64,000 nucleotides of DNA from Actinobacteria bacterium OV320 (GTDB taxonomy: Bacteria > Actinomycetota > Actinomycetes > Streptomycetales > Streptomycetaceae): the NCBI GenBank assembly GCA_001298545.1, contig LJCX01000023.1, positions 1 through 64,000 of the forward strand, read 5' to 3'. The notes beneath the pieces were generated by a model. That model had not been told where the DNA came from. It saw only the letters and a list, made by a program, of their open reading frames with translations, and searched no databases. The position numbers and the translations under genes are program-made. Positions 17,239 to 26,324 of the stretch are shown piece after piece; position 1 is the stretch's first letter; each line of letters begins with the position of its first letter.

Positions 17239-18065
17239 GACGCCTCTCCCCGGCCCGAGTCGAGCATCGGCGAGCGCCGGACCAGCCGGCGCAGCGCCCG
17301 CCGGTTGGACCGCTCCTTGAGGATCACCCGCAGCACGCGCAGCCCGTCGCGGACGGCGCGCAGATTGCTGACGCCGTGGATGCGCAGGTACTCGTGGCTG
17401 GGGATCTCCTGCACCTTCAGCCCGGCCTTGACGACCCGGATGTTCATCAGGGTCTCGACCTCGAAGCCGGTGCAGTCCAGCTCGATCTTGTCCAGGCAGT
17501 GCCGCCAGAACGCGTTGTAGCCATAGCACAGGTCGGTGTAGCGGGCGCCGAACTTGCGGTTGACGATGGCGCACAGGACCCCGTTGCCGAGCCGGCGGAT
17601 GAAGGTCATGTCGTCGGTGCCGCCGCCGTTGGCGAAGCGGGAGCCCTTGGCGAAGTCCGCGCCGGAGACGAGGGCGGAGACGTACGACACGATCTCGTTG
17701 CCGTCGGCCGAGCCGTCCGCGTCGACCATCACGATGATGTCGCCGCTGCACGCCTCGAACCCGGTGATCAGGGCGTCGCCCTTGCCGCGGCCCTGTTGCC
17801 CGACGACCTTGACGCCCGGCCACAGACCCCGCGCGACCTGCACGGTGTCGTCGGTGGAGTTGCCGTCGACCAGGACCACCTCGTGGATCCAGTCCGGCAG
17901 GGTCTTGAACACGTACGGAAGGTTCTCGGCCTCGTTCATCGCGGGGATGACCACGCTCACCGGTGGCGTGATGGCCAGGTGAGAGGAGATGGGCCGGTAC
18001 TTGCCGACGGTCGACGGGCTTTCGAGATCCTGGCCCGGTGTCGCCGGTTGCAGAACGGAACTCAT
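17235..18065 (-). CDS. DPM1-like family 2 glycosyltransferase
   Basis: 276-aa protein. The ATG at 18065 (MSSVLQPATPG) has GAGAGGGA upstream and lies 24 bp after a strong hairpin in the leader. Motifs: VSVVIPAMNEAENLPYVF, VLVDGNSTDDT, GKGDALITGFEA and IIVMVDADGSADG (DxD), then DLCYGYNAFWRH and CTGFEVETLMNIR. This is the polyprenyl-phosphate mannose/glucose synthase-like group, so it may charge a polyprenyl phosphate with a sugar. It is the first gene of the operon. Confidence 0.9.
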   Translation of the reverse strand: MSSVLQPATPGQDLESPSTVGKYRPISSHLAITPPVSVVIPAMNEAENLPYVFKTLPDWIHEVVLVDGNSTDDTVQVARGLWPGVKVVGQQGRGKGDALITGFEACSGDIIVMVDADGSADGNEIVSYVSALVSGADFAKGSRFANGGGTDDMTFIRRLGNGVLCAIVNRKFGARYTDLCYGYNAFWRHCLDKIELDCTGFEVETLMNIRVVKAGLKVQEIPSHEYLRIHGVSNLRAVRDGLRVLRVILKERSNRRALRRLVRRSPMLDSGRGEAS

Positions 18066-18088
18066 GAGTCTGGTCCCTCTCGTCCGGT

Positions 18089-18112
18089 GGGCCGCCCGCC
18101 CCTGGGCGGCCC
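18089..18112 (-). promoter_or_regulatory. Strong hairpin in the leader of the glycosyltransferase operon
   Basis: GGGCCGCCC (18089-18097) pairs perfectly with GGGCGGCCC (18104-18112) across a 6-nt loop. It lies between the likely promoter and the RBS of the first glycosyltransferase gene, 24 bp before its ATG. It may act as an attenuator or mRNA stabiliser. Confidence 0.55.
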
Positions 18113-18498
18113 GGAATCCACGTCCGGTTCGAAAGGGGGGTTTCTCACCCATGGCGGAGTGATCTCCGCGCAGACACGGGTGAGCTGGCAGAACTGACCG
18201 GCCACCGTCGAAGGACGGCAGCCGACCGCGCGCGGCACGGCCCGGTCACCAGTGCGGTCACCGAGCACGGCACCCCCCTACCGCGCTCCCGCTCCGATAC
18301 CGCCGCGGTCCCTGAGCCCTCCCCTGGAGCCGTTGCCGACGGTCCGATGCGAGTGAGATGTATGACGGTATTGATGATTACGCCCGGATGGCAAGCCCTT
18401 GGCGGCTCACTTACCTTTTTGTTCGTTTGACCGTTACAGAATGATGCGTCCCCTCGAAAGGAATAGGCACAGGAACGGTCACGGGAGCGAACAAAAGT
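18113..18498. other. Long gene-poor region upstream of the glycosyltransferase operon
   Basis: No convincing gene lies here. Around 18350-18460 the GC content falls sharply (for example GTATTGATGATTACG and TTACCTTTTTGTTCG), so this is the likely promoter and regulatory segment for the minus-strand operon. GGTCACC occurs twice at about 18242-18265. Confidence 0.5.
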
Positions 18499-18531
18499 GT
18501 TCCCCGGGGGCCGCGGAGGCCTCCGGGGAAC
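18499..18531 (-). terminator. Hairpin terminator after the subtilase gene
   Basis: GTTCCCCGG pairs with CCGGGGAAC (18499-18507 with 18523-18531). The stem extends inward by five pairs including one G-U, leaving a 5-nt loop. It lies 36 bp beyond the stop of the minus-strand subtilase gene. Confidence 0.75.
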
Positions 18532-18566
18532 GGTGGTTCAGATCAGTGCCGCACGTACCGCAGGGG

Positions 18567-19775
18567 TCACGGGACGATCTTGAGGAGCTTGTTCGGTGAG
18601 CCGGTGCCCGGGCTGGTGACCACGTTCGAGGTCGCGCCGTTCACCAGGGCCGTGGCCACCTGGGCCGGGGTGGCCGAGGTGTGGCCCGCCAGGTAGACCG
18701 CGGCCGCGCCCGCGACGTGCGGGGTCGCCATCGACGTACCGGAGATGGTGTTCGTGGCGGTGTCGCTGGTGTACCAGCCCGCGGTGATGGAGGAGCCGGG
18801 GGCGAAGATGTCCAGCACCGAGCCGTAGTTGGAGTAGCTGGCCCTGGCGTCGGTGCTGGTGGTGGCGCCGACGGTGATGGCCTGGGTGACACGGGCCGGG
18901 GAGTACGAGGAGGCGTTGGCGCTGCTGTTGCCCGCCGCCACCGCGTAGGCGACGCCGCTGGCGATGGAGTTGCGCACCGCGGTGTCCAGCGTGGTGGACG
19001 CGCCGCCGCCGAGCGAGAGGTTGGCGACCGAGGGGCCCGAGTGGTTGTTCGTGACCCAGTCGATCCCCGCGATGACGCCCGCCGTGGTGCCGGAACCGGC
19101 GTTGTCGAGCACGCGCACCGCCACGATCTTCGCCTTCTTGGCGACGCCGTAGGTGGAGCCCGCGATCGTCGTGGCCACGTGGGTGCCGTGACCGTTGCCG
19201 TCGGAGGCGGTGGTGTCGCCGTCGACGGCGTCGTAGCCGTAGGAGGCCCGGCCGCTGATCTGGGAGTGGGTGATGCGGACGCCGGTGTCGATGACGTACG
19301 CGGTGACGCCGCTGCCGGCGGTGTCCGGGTAGGTGTAGGTGCCGGACAGCGGGAGCGAGGTCTGGTCGACGCGGTCCAGGCCCCAGGGGGCGCTCGACTG
19401 CGTCGTGTCGCTCACCCGGACGGTCTGGTTCTGCTCGACGGTGGCGACCGCCGGGTCCGCGGCGAGTCTCCTCGCCTCGGTGGCGGAGAGGGTGGCGGTG
19501 TAGCCGTTCAGCGCGGAGCCGAACGTCTTCCCGACGGTGCCGCCGTAGCCCTTGACGAGGTTCTTGCCGGTGGCCGAGGACGCCTTGAAGCCCGCCTGCG
19601 ACTTCAGGGTGACGATGTAGCTGTCCTTGACGGCGGTGGGGGAGCCGGCCGCGAGGACCTTGCCCTCGGCCGGTGCGGCCTGGGCGGGGAGCGCGGTGAG
19701 CCCGCCGACGAGGGCGGCGGCCGCCACGGTGGCGGCGGCGGTTATACGGGCCTTGTTGCTACGCAGTTGTGCCAT
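18567..19775 (-). CDS. Secreted subtilisin-like serine protease (S8, proteinase K/aqualysin type)
   Basis: 402-aa preproenzyme. The ATG at 19775 has GGAGG about 12 bp upstream. The signal peptide ends near LPAQAAPAEG. An I9 inhibitor-type propeptide (KDSYIVTLKSQAGF...) follows. The catalytic domain shows Asp in AYVIDTGVRI, His in GNGHGTHVA and Ser in GTSMATPHVAG, with the SLGGGAS and AAGNSSA substrate-pocket segments. It acts outside the cell as a broad protease. The divergent SGNH esterase gene shares its upstream region. Confidence 0.94.
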   Translation of the reverse strand: MAQLRSNKARITAAATVAAAALVGGLTALPAQAAPAEGKVLAAGSPTAVKDSYIVTLKSQAGFKASSATGKNLVKGYGGTVGKTFGSALNGYTATLSATEARRLAADPAVATVEQNQTVRVSDTTQSSAPWGLDRVDQTSLPLSGTYTYPDTAGSGVTAYVIDTGVRITHSQISGRASYGYDAVDGDTTASDGNGHGTHVATTIAGSTYGVAKKAKIVAVRVLDNAGSGTTAGVIAGIDWVTNNHSGPSVANLSLGGGASTTLDTAVRNSIASGVAYAVAAGNSSANASSYSPARVTQAITVGATTSTDARASYSNYGSVLDIFAPGSSITAGWYTSDTATNTISGTSMATPHVAGAAAVYLAGHTSATPAQVATALVNGATSNVVTSPGTGSPNKLLKIVP

Positions 19776-20087
19776 TACGAGGGAGTCCTCCTCTAGGCAG
19801 CCCGCGCCTGGGTCGGGCGCACGGCTGTGGGGGAGCGCGCGCGGTCGCGCACACGGCCTCGAACGTCGCGTTCCGTTCGCGGCTGAGGTAAAGCTTCGGC
19901 CGTCTACGTGCGTAGAACAAGGGAGTTGAGGGGCTGTCAACAACCTTGACATGACCACGCAACATCAGCCCCACAAAGGGGTGTGGACGATCCCGTTAGA
20001 TGCCAGAAAGTCTTGGCATGGACACTTCCCGTCAACACGCGTAGTTGCTACGAACGTTGTGGCAGAGATCCTGCTAAGGGAGGTTCC
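19776..20087. promoter_or_regulatory. Divergent promoter region of subtilase and SGNH esterase genes
   Basis: A 312-bp region with two related palindromes: TCTACGTGCGTAGA (19903-19916) and CGTAGTTGCTACG (20040-20052). On the minus strand, TTGACA (19936-19941) with a 17-bp spacer leads to the first palindrome, so that palindrome falls at the -10 position for the subtilase. The second lies about 36 bp before the esterase ATG. I infer coordinated control of the two exoenzymes. Confidence 0.5.
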
Positions 20088-20894
20088 ATGAGACGTTCCC
20101 GACTTGTCGTATTCGTGAGCTCACTCCTCCTCGCCCTCGGCACCGCCCTCACCGGGGCGGCCTCGGCGCAGGGCGCCCAACTCGCCGCCACAGGTGGCTA
20201 TGTGGCGCTGGGGGACTCCTACTCCTCCGGTGTCGGCGCGGGCAGCTACATCAGCACCAGCGGCAACTGCAAGCGCAGCACCAAGGCGTATCCGTACCTC
20301 TGGAACGCCGCCCACGCCCCCTCGTCGTTCACCTTCGCGGCTTGTTCCGGCGCGCGAACGGATGAAGTTCTGGCGAGTCAGCTCGGCGGCCTGAACTCCT
20401 CGACCGGCCTGGTCTCCATCACCGCCGGCGGCAACGACGCGGGCTTCGCCGACGTCATGACGACCTGCGTCACCGGCTCCGACAGCACCTGCCTGTCCCG
20501 CATCAACACGGCCAGGGCCTACGTCGACTCGACGCTGCCCGGCAAGCTCGACACCGTCTACTCCTCGATCCGCGCCAAGGCGCCCAACGCGCGCGTCGTC
20601 GTCATCGGCTACCCCCGCTTCTACAAGCTCGGCACGGTCTGCCTGGGCCTGTCCGAGACCAAGCGCTCCGCCATCAACAACGCGGCCGACTACCTGGACG
20701 CCGCGACCGCCCGACGCGCCGCGGCCCACGGCTTCGTCTTCGGCGACGTCCGCACCCCGTTCACCGGCCACGAGATCTGCTCCGGCAGCTCCTGGCTGCA
20801 CAGCCTCAACTGGCTGAACATCGGTGAGTCGTACCACCCGACCGCGTCCGGCCAGTCGGGTGGCTACCTGCCGGTCCTGAACAGCGCCGCCTGA
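20088..20894 (+). CDS. Secreted SGNH/GDSL lipase-esterase
   Basis: 268-aa preprotein. The ATG at 20088 has GGGAGG 5-10 bp upstream. The signal peptide ends near ASAQGAQ. SGNH blocks are visible: block I VALGDSYSSGVGAG with the nucleophile Ser, block II/III SITAGGNDAGF with oxyanion Gly/Asn, and block V YHPTASGQ with the catalytic His. Six cysteines fit the disulfide pattern of Streptomyces extracellular GDSL lipases. The enzyme hydrolyses ester substrates outside the cell. Confidence 0.93.
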   Translation: MRRSRLVVFVSSLLLALGTALTGAASAQGAQLAATGGYVALGDSYSSGVGAGSYISTSGNCKRSTKAYPYLWNAAHAPSSFTFAACSGARTDEVLASQLGGLNSSTGLVSITAGGNDAGFADVMTTCVTGSDSTCLSRINTARAYVDSTLPGKLDTVYSSIRAKAPNARVVVIGYPRFYKLGTVCLGLSETKRSAINNAADYLDAATARRAAAHGFVFGDVRTPFTGHEICSGSSWLHSLNWLNIGESYHPTASGQSGGYLPVLNSAA

Positions 20895-20916
20895 TCCGTC
20901 AGCTCCGTCACTTCCG

Positions 20917-22542
20917 TCACTCCGAGGCAGAAGGTGAGGGGGAGGCCCCGTCCGTCGGGGTCTCCGTCTCGCAGGTGACCGAGAACGGCACCGAGTTGGA
21001 CGTCTTCCTCACCGGATCACGGACCTCGACGGCGATCGAGTTCTGGTACGTCCCGCTCTCGGCGTACGTCGACACGATCACCTGGTCCTGCTTGGACTTT
21101 CCGCCGCCGGACGCGAAGTCGAGCGTCTTCCAGGTCTGCCCGGAGAGCTCACCGTCCTTCGTCACCCAGCGGTAGGACACCGTCGCGGGCAGCCGCCCCA
21201 CCGTGATCGTCGCGGTGAAGGCGGGCGCGTCCCCGTCCGGCGGCGGACAACTGCCCGCGTAGTCCGTGTGCGCGCCGGCGACGGTGACCGAGACGGTCTG
21301 CGCCGGGGCCTCGGAACTCTCGCTCTCGCTCGGACTCGGGCTCGGCGACTCGCTGGCCTCCTCGCTCTTCTCCGGCTGCGTCGCAGGCGAACTCACCACA
21401 TCCGTCGCGCTGTTGGTGACCCCGCCACCGTCGGCGTCGCCGCCGCCGCCGTCGTCGCGGTTCAGCAGCCCGTACGTCAGCCCGGCGACGGCCAGCGCCA
21501 GCACCGCCACACCGGTCACGAGGACCACACCGGCGCGCCGGCTCCGCTGCGGCTCCGCCGAGCCGGCCGTCGTCGCCGGGGCGGCCGACCAGGACCGGGG
21601 CGGGGTCGGGGACGGCTCCTGACGGAACGGCTCGGCCGGGGTCGAGGCCGTCGGCGGATACGGCGCGAACGGCGCCGGTGGCGTCGAACGGACCGTGTCG
21701 CCGCCACGAGGGGTACCGCCCCCCGCGACGAGCCGCAGGTCCTGCTCGGCCCGGTCGGCCGGCAGCCGTTCGGCCGGGTCCTTGCGCAGCAGGCCCTCGA
21801 TCACGGGCGCGAGCGGCCCGGCCCGGTACGGCGGCGGCAGCTCCTCGTCGACGATCGCGCGCAGGGTGCTCAGCGGAGTGTCGTGGCGGAAGGGCGAGTT
21901 GCCCTCCACCGCCGCGTACAGCAGCACGCCCAGCGACCACAGGTCCGACTCGGGCCCCGGGGTGCGCCCCAGCGCCCGCTCCGGCGCGAGGAACTCGGGT
22001 GAGCCGATGACCTCACCGGTCATCGTCAGCGCGGAGGTGCCCTCGACGGTCGCGATGCCGAAGTCGGTGAGCACGACCCGGCCGTCGTTCGACATCAGCA
22101 CGTTCGCCGGCTTCACGTCCCGGTGCAGCACTCCGGCCTCGTGCGCGGCCCGCAGCGCGGACAGCACCTCGGCGCCGATGTGCGCGGCCCGGGCCGGTTC
22201 GAGGGGCCCTTCGGCGTCCAGCAGCTCGGCGAGGGAGATCCCGCGCACGATCTCCATGACGATCCACGGCCGCCCGTCCTGTGTGGCCACGTCGTACACC
22301 GTGACGACGTTCCGGTTCGCGACCCGGGCCGCGGCCCAGGCCTCGCGCTCCAGCCGTGCGTACATCCGCTCGACGTCCGAGGCCGCCAGTCCGTGCGGTG
22401 CACGCACCTCCTTGACGGCGACCTCGCGGTGCAGCACTTCGTCACGGGCCCGCCACACCGTGCCCATGCCGCCCTCGCCCAGCGGGGTCAGCAGGCGGTA
22501 GCGGCCCGCGATCAGACGTTCACTGCCCGGTTCTTCGGACAC
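20917..22542 (-). CDS. Membrane-anchored Ser/Thr protein kinase (PknB-like)
   Basis: 541-aa protein. The GTG at 22542 follows AATGGGGGCG. The kinase domain covers about residues 15-270: glycine loop LGEGGMGTVWRA, catalytic Lys in VAVKEV, catalytic loop HRDVKPANVLM, DFG in LTDFGIATVEG, GSPEFLAPE. A Pro/Ser-rich juxtamembrane linker leads to one membrane helix (VVLVTGVAVLALAVAGLTYG). The extracellular part is Ser/Glu-rich, then a compact domain of about 110 residues with two to three Cys and no PASTA repeats. The external domain is likely the sensor. Confidence 0.92.
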   Translation of the reverse strand: MSEEPGSERLIAGRYRLLTPLGEGGMGTVWRARDEVLHREVAVKEVRAPHGLAASDVERMYARLEREAWAAARVANRNVVTVYDVATQDGRPWIVMEIVRGISLAELLDAEGPLEPARAAHIGAEVLSALRAAHEAGVLHRDVKPANVLMSNDGRVVLTDFGIATVEGTSALTMTGEVIGSPEFLAPERALGRTPGPESDLWSLGVLLYAAVEGNSPFRHDTPLSTLRAIVDEELPPPYRAGPLAPVIEGLLRKDPAERLPADRAEQDLRLVAGGGTPRGGDTVRSTPPAPFAPYPPTASTPAEPFRQEPSPTPPRSWSAAPATTAGSAEPQRSRRAGVVLVTGVAVLALAVAGLTYGLLNRDDGGGGDADGGGVTNSATDVVSSPATQPEKSEEASESPSPSPSESESSEAPAQTVSVTVAGAHTDYAGSCPPPDGDAPAFTATITVGRLPATVSYRWVTKDGELSGQTWKTLDFASGGGKSKQDQVIVSTYAESGTYQNSIAVEVRDPVRKTSNSVPFSVTCETETPTDGASPSPSASE

Positions 22543-22602
22543 CGCGCCCCCATTTCGCTCTTCGTATCCGGGCGAAAACCTCCGCAACCCCACAAACGTA
22601 GC

Positions 22603-24318
22603 TCAGCCGAGTACGGATGCGGCCCCCTTGAGCACCAGTCCGGCGCCGAGGGCGACGACGAGGAACGCGGACCACAGGGGCAGGTTGCGGCGGACCAGCG
22701 TCACGACCGGGTGGGTCGTCCAGCGCGGCTGCCGGTCCAGCAGACGGGTCGCGCCCGCGCCGAGCCTGACGACGGCGAACCCGGCGGCGGTCAGGGTCAG
22801 CGCGAGCCCGACGCCGTACGCGACGACGAGCAGCAGCCCGAACCAGGCGTGCCCGAGCGCCGCCGCGCCGACCAGTACGACCACGGCGGACGGACTGGGG
22901 ACCATGCCGCCGGCGAAGCCGAGGAGGAGCGTGCCGCGGAGCGTGGGGGCGACGGCGTGGGTGTGGGTGTGGCCGCCGTGGGTGTGCGTGTGGGGGCGAC
23001 CGTGCTCGTGACCATGGTCGTGCTCGTGGTCGTGCTCGTGGTGGCGGTCGCCGTCGCTGTCGTGGCCGTGGCCGTGACGGTGTTCGTGATCGTGCCCGGG
23101 GTCGTTATGGGCATGGGTGTGCGGGGTGGGGGCGCCTACGAGGGCGAGTTGACGCGCGGGAGTCTTCGCCGGCTCGTGGGTGTGCGGGTCGTCGCCGTGC
23201 GGGTCGCTGCCGTGTGGGTGTGGGTGTGGGTGTGGGTGCGGGTGCGGGTGGGTGTGTCCGTGGGGGCTGTCGGGGCCCCGGCCGCGCCAGGCCCGTCGGG
23301 CGAGGGTCGCGCCCGCGAAGAGCACCAGCGCGCCGCTGGCCAGGCCCAGCCAGGCGATCACCGAAGGCGCCGCGGCCGAACCGGCGGTGACGAGGAGACC
23401 CAGGGCGACGACGCCCAGGGTGTGGGTGACGGTGACGGAGGCGGCCAGGGGAAGGACGTCCTTCATGCGGGCCCTGCCGCCCCGCGCGGCGGCCGTCGCG
23501 GCCATGATGGTCTTGCCGTGCCCCGGGGCGACCGCGTGCAGCGCGCCGAGGCCGACGGCGATCACCAGGGCCAGCGCGGCGAAGCCGACGGTGAGGTCCT
23601 GCCGGGCGACCAGGTCGTCCAGGGCCCGCGTCCAGCGGTCGGCGCCCCGCGGCAGCACGGACGCGGCCGGCGCGTCCCGGCCCTCCTCGACCAGGGCCGC
23701 GCCACCGGGCCGCACCCGCACCGACGCGGTCGAGGTGTCGGCGGGCGAGGAGAGCAACTCCTTGGGATAACTGGTGAGTTCCGACGACACCGACTTCTTC
23801 GCCACGTCGGAGTCGGCGAGCGTCATACGGTCGCCGCGCGCGGTGATCTCGCGCCAGCCGGGCCCGGAGGAGGCGCCCTCGCTGTGGAAGGTGAGGGCGA
23901 GGGTGTCCTCGCCGGACACGGCGGGCAGCGGAGCCGTCAGCCCGCACTCCACGCGCAGGGTGTCGAGCCCCGCCTGACCGGGCCGTACGACCGCCTTGCC
24001 GGCGCCCGCCGTGAGGGTGACGGCGCGGCCGTCCACGGTCAGCCTGCTGCCGGCCGCGGCGCTCGCGCAGCGCTGCCGGGCCCACTCGGTCATCCCGAGC
24101 CGTTCGATGTCCGGCTTCGCCTGGGTCGCCGGGATCTCGGCGAGGTCCTCGACGTGGTCGACGCGGAGCTGTCCGGGGGCGGCGACGAGACCGTCGTAGC
24201 GGTTGACGGTGAAGTTGCCGAGGGGGTGCGCGCTCGCGTTGGCGGAAGGGACCAGCGCGAGCGCGCAGCCGGCCGTGAACACGGCCGCGCAGGAAGCGAG
24301 CAGACGACGGGAAATCAC
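22603..24318 (-). CDS. RcnA/NicO-like metal transporter with long extracytoplasmic domain and His-rich loops
   Basis: 571-aa protein. The GTG at 24316-24318 overlaps the TPR gene stop (GTGA). After a signal or anchor segment (RRLLASCAAVFTAGCALAL) come about 230 residues likely outside the membrane. The transporter core follows: LGALHAVAPGHGKTIMA, which matches the RcnA motif (LHxxEPGHSKT type), further helices, and a final helix LWSAFLVVALGAGLVL. Two cytoplasmic-side stretches contain dozens of His in (PH)n, HGHGH and HEHDH runs, fitting Ni/Co/Zn binding. It is the third gene of an operon with the DUF4331 and TPR genes, and its product is predicted to export or buffer metal. Confidence 0.85.
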   Translation of the reverse strand: MISRRLLASCAAVFTAGCALALVPSANASAHPLGNFTVNRYDGLVAAPGQLRVDHVEDLAEIPATQAKPDIERLGMTEWARQRCASAAAGSRLTVDGRAVTLTAGAGKAVVRPGQAGLDTLRVECGLTAPLPAVSGEDTLALTFHSEGASSGPGWREITARGDRMTLADSDVAKKSVSSELTSYPKELLSSPADTSTASVRVRPGGAALVEEGRDAPAASVLPRGADRWTRALDDLVARQDLTVGFAALALVIAVGLGALHAVAPGHGKTIMAATAAARGGRARMKDVLPLAASVTVTHTLGVVALGLLVTAGSAAAPSVIAWLGLASGALVLFAGATLARRAWRGRGPDSPHGHTHPHPHPHPHPHPHGSDPHGDDPHTHEPAKTPARQLALVGAPTPHTHAHNDPGHDHEHRHGHGHDSDGDRHHEHDHEHDHGHEHGRPHTHTHGGHTHTHAVAPTLRGTLLLGFAGGMVPSPSAVVVLVGAAALGHAWFGLLLVVAYGVGLALTLTAAGFAVVRLGAGATRLLDRQPRWTTHPVVTLVRRNLPLWSAFLVVALGAGLVLKGAASVLG

Positions 24319-26150
24319 TTGCTCGCCTCCAGCGTCTTGAGTGCCGTACGGGCCTCGCGGGCGCCCAGCGGTGAGAAGCCGGGGTTCAGCTTCAGGGCGG
24401 CGGCGAGGTGGGTACGGGCGTCGGCGGGGTGTCCTGTGGCCTTCTCGATCACCCCGCGGTGGTAGAGGAAGGACGCGTTGCGGTAACCGGTGGCCGTGGC
24501 CTGCCGGGCGTAGGGGAGGGCCTCGGCGTCCTTGCCGTTGACGTGCAGGGCCCAGGCGAGCGCGTCCGCCGTGTGCACGGTGTGCCGGCGGGACCAGTCG
24601 TCGCGGGCCGCGCGCAGGGCCGTCGCCCGGTCGCCGTGGTCGGCCGCGGCGAGCGCGGTGTCGAGGTCGGCGTTGACGCCGTTGGCGCGGGCGATGGCCG
24701 TCCACGCGTCGACGAGGAGGTACTGGTTCTCGGCCTTCGCCGCGTCGCCCTCGCCGCCCCGGGCCTCGTACAGCTCGCCGAGCTCCACCAGCGGTCCGGG
24801 GAGCGGATAGCGGGCGACGATGAGCTCCAGCCCCTTGACGGCCTCGGCCTGCCGGCCGCTCGCCGCCTGGGCGCGGGCACGGCCCTCCAGCGCGGGGAGG
24901 TAGTTCTCGTCGGCGGCGAGCGCGCGGGCGTAGTGGGTGAGCGCGGTGGCGTAGTCGCCCTGGTTCCAGGCGAGTTGACCGAGCTGGGCGGCCACGTAGG
25001 CGATGTCGCCGGGCGAGGTCGACGCGGCGAGCGCCCGTTCCAGGACCCGGCGGGCGGTGGTGACGTCGCCGCGCAGTTCGTGCACGTACGCGTAGCGGGT
25101 GAACACCGGTACGCCCGGCCGCCGTTCGTCGGCCGTCTTCGCGGCCTCCTCGGCGTCGTCGTAGCGGCCGAGTTCGACGAGGGCGTCGATGCGGGAGCAC
25201 AGGGCGCGCTCGTTGTAGGGGTTCTGCTTCAGCGCCTGGTCGGCCAGGTCCAGGGCGTTCGCGAAGTCGTGCCGGGCGGCGGCGAGGGCGGCCCGCCCGG
25301 CGAGCGCCTGGTCGTTGTCGGAGCGCAGCGAGAGGGAGCGCTTCAGGGCCTGCTCGGCCTGCGGGTAGCGGGAGGGGTCGCCCTTGGTGCGGGCCTGCTC
25401 GACGTAGGCGAGCCCGAGGGTGGCCCAGCCGCCGAAGTCCCTTGGCTGCGAACGGAGATGGGCCTGGAGCGCGGTGATGCTCGAGTCGAGGTCACCACTG
25501 GCCAGCAGCCCGGGGGAGACCGCCGCGGCGGTCGACACGGGCACGTTCTGTCCGTCCCGCACCGCCCCGAGCGCGATCGCCCCGGCGGTGAGCGCCACGG
25601 CCAGCATGGCGGCACAGGCGCTGAGTTGAGCGGCCCGCCACCGACGCCCGGCGGCTCCCGCCCGGCGCACCGCGGCGACACGCTCATCGCCACCGACAGC
25701 GAGTTCGCCACCGGTGCCGGTGTCGCGGTCATCGGCGTCGCGATCACCGGCGCCGTGGTCCTGGGCGTCATGGCCGACCTCGGCATCGGCACCCGCATCG
25801 CCGTCGGCCCGCGTCCCGGCCTCGGCATCGACACCGGCCTCGGTGTCCGCACCGGCCTCGGCGTCGGCGTCAGAACCCGCCCCGGCTTCGGCATGGGCGA
25901 CGGCGAGGGCCTCGGCCCGGGGGGCGGCTTCCGCCGGGTCCCCGGGCTTCGCCTCTGCCGCGGTCTTCGTGTCTGAGGAGGCTTCCTCGGAGGCCGGGCC
26001 CGGGCCGGGGTGCGGCGCCGGTCGGCCGGGGTTCGCGAGCGGTCCGCCGGAGGCCGGTGCGCCGGAAACCGGTGTGCCGGAGGCCGGTACCGGTCGGGCG
26101 GAGGCCGGTCGGGTGGGCTCCGGTTCGCCGTCGTTCGTCCGCGGGGACAT
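24315..26150 (-). CDS. Membrane TPR-repeat protein with long disordered N-terminus
   Basis: 611-aa protein. Residues 1 to about 165 are Ala/Glu/Asp/Gly-rich with imperfect short repeats (DAEAGADTEAGVDAEAG). One membrane helix follows (LSACAAMLAVALTAGAIALGA), then at least six TPR-like helical pairs (YPQAEQALKRSLSLRSDNDQA, YDDAEEAAKTADERRPG, YATALTHYARALAADENYLPA). TPR arrays act as protein-binding scaffolds. Translational coupling to the metal transporter and position after DUF4331 suggest that it assembles their products at the membrane. No enzyme motif is visible. Confidence 0.85.
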   Translation of the reverse strand: MSPRTNDGEPEPTRPASARPVPASGTPVSGAPASGGPLANPGRPAPHPGPGPASEEASSDTKTAAEAKPGDPAEAAPRAEALAVAHAEAGAGSDADAEAGADTEAGVDAEAGTRADGDAGADAEVGHDAQDHGAGDRDADDRDTGTGGELAVGGDERVAAVRRAGAAGRRWRAAQLSACAAMLAVALTAGAIALGAVRDGQNVPVSTAAAVSPGLLASGDLDSSITALQAHLRSQPRDFGGWATLGLAYVEQARTKGDPSRYPQAEQALKRSLSLRSDNDQALAGRAALAAARHDFANALDLADQALKQNPYNERALCSRIDALVELGRYDDAEEAAKTADERRPGVPVFTRYAYVHELRGDVTTARRVLERALAASTSPGDIAYVAAQLGQLAWNQGDYATALTHYARALAADENYLPALEGRARAQAASGRQAEAVKGLELIVARYPLPGPLVELGELYEARGGEGDAAKAENQYLLVDAWTAIARANGVNADLDTALAAADHGDRATALRAARDDWSRRHTVHTADALAWALHVNGKDAEALPYARQATATGYRNASFLYHRGVIEKATGHPADARTHLAAALKLNPGFSPLGAREARTALKTLEASK

Positions 26151-26324
26151 GCCCTCTCCTAGGTCGCCTGGGGTCGTTCAGCCTGCTTGCACAGGGGTGG
26201 CGCGGCCCGCGCCGTGGGGGATGAGTACGCGGGCCGCGCCAGTCTGTGAGGCGGGCCGGGGGGCGCAGGATTCTCCCCGGCCCGCTCGGGAGGAGGGCCC
26301 GGTGGGCCCCCTCGGGAGGAGGGC

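Noticed and set aside
18066..18152. Earlier start (18152) for the DPM1-like glycosyltransferase
   Set aside because: It would translate through the leader hairpin and adds a basic low-complexity stretch without an RBS; the ATG at 18065 has a proper SD.
22123..24465. Long plus-strand frame containing repeated Val-rich sequence (VVVLVVAVAV)
   Set aside because: It is the complement of His-rich (CAC/CAT) codons in the metal transporter; not a membrane protein gene.
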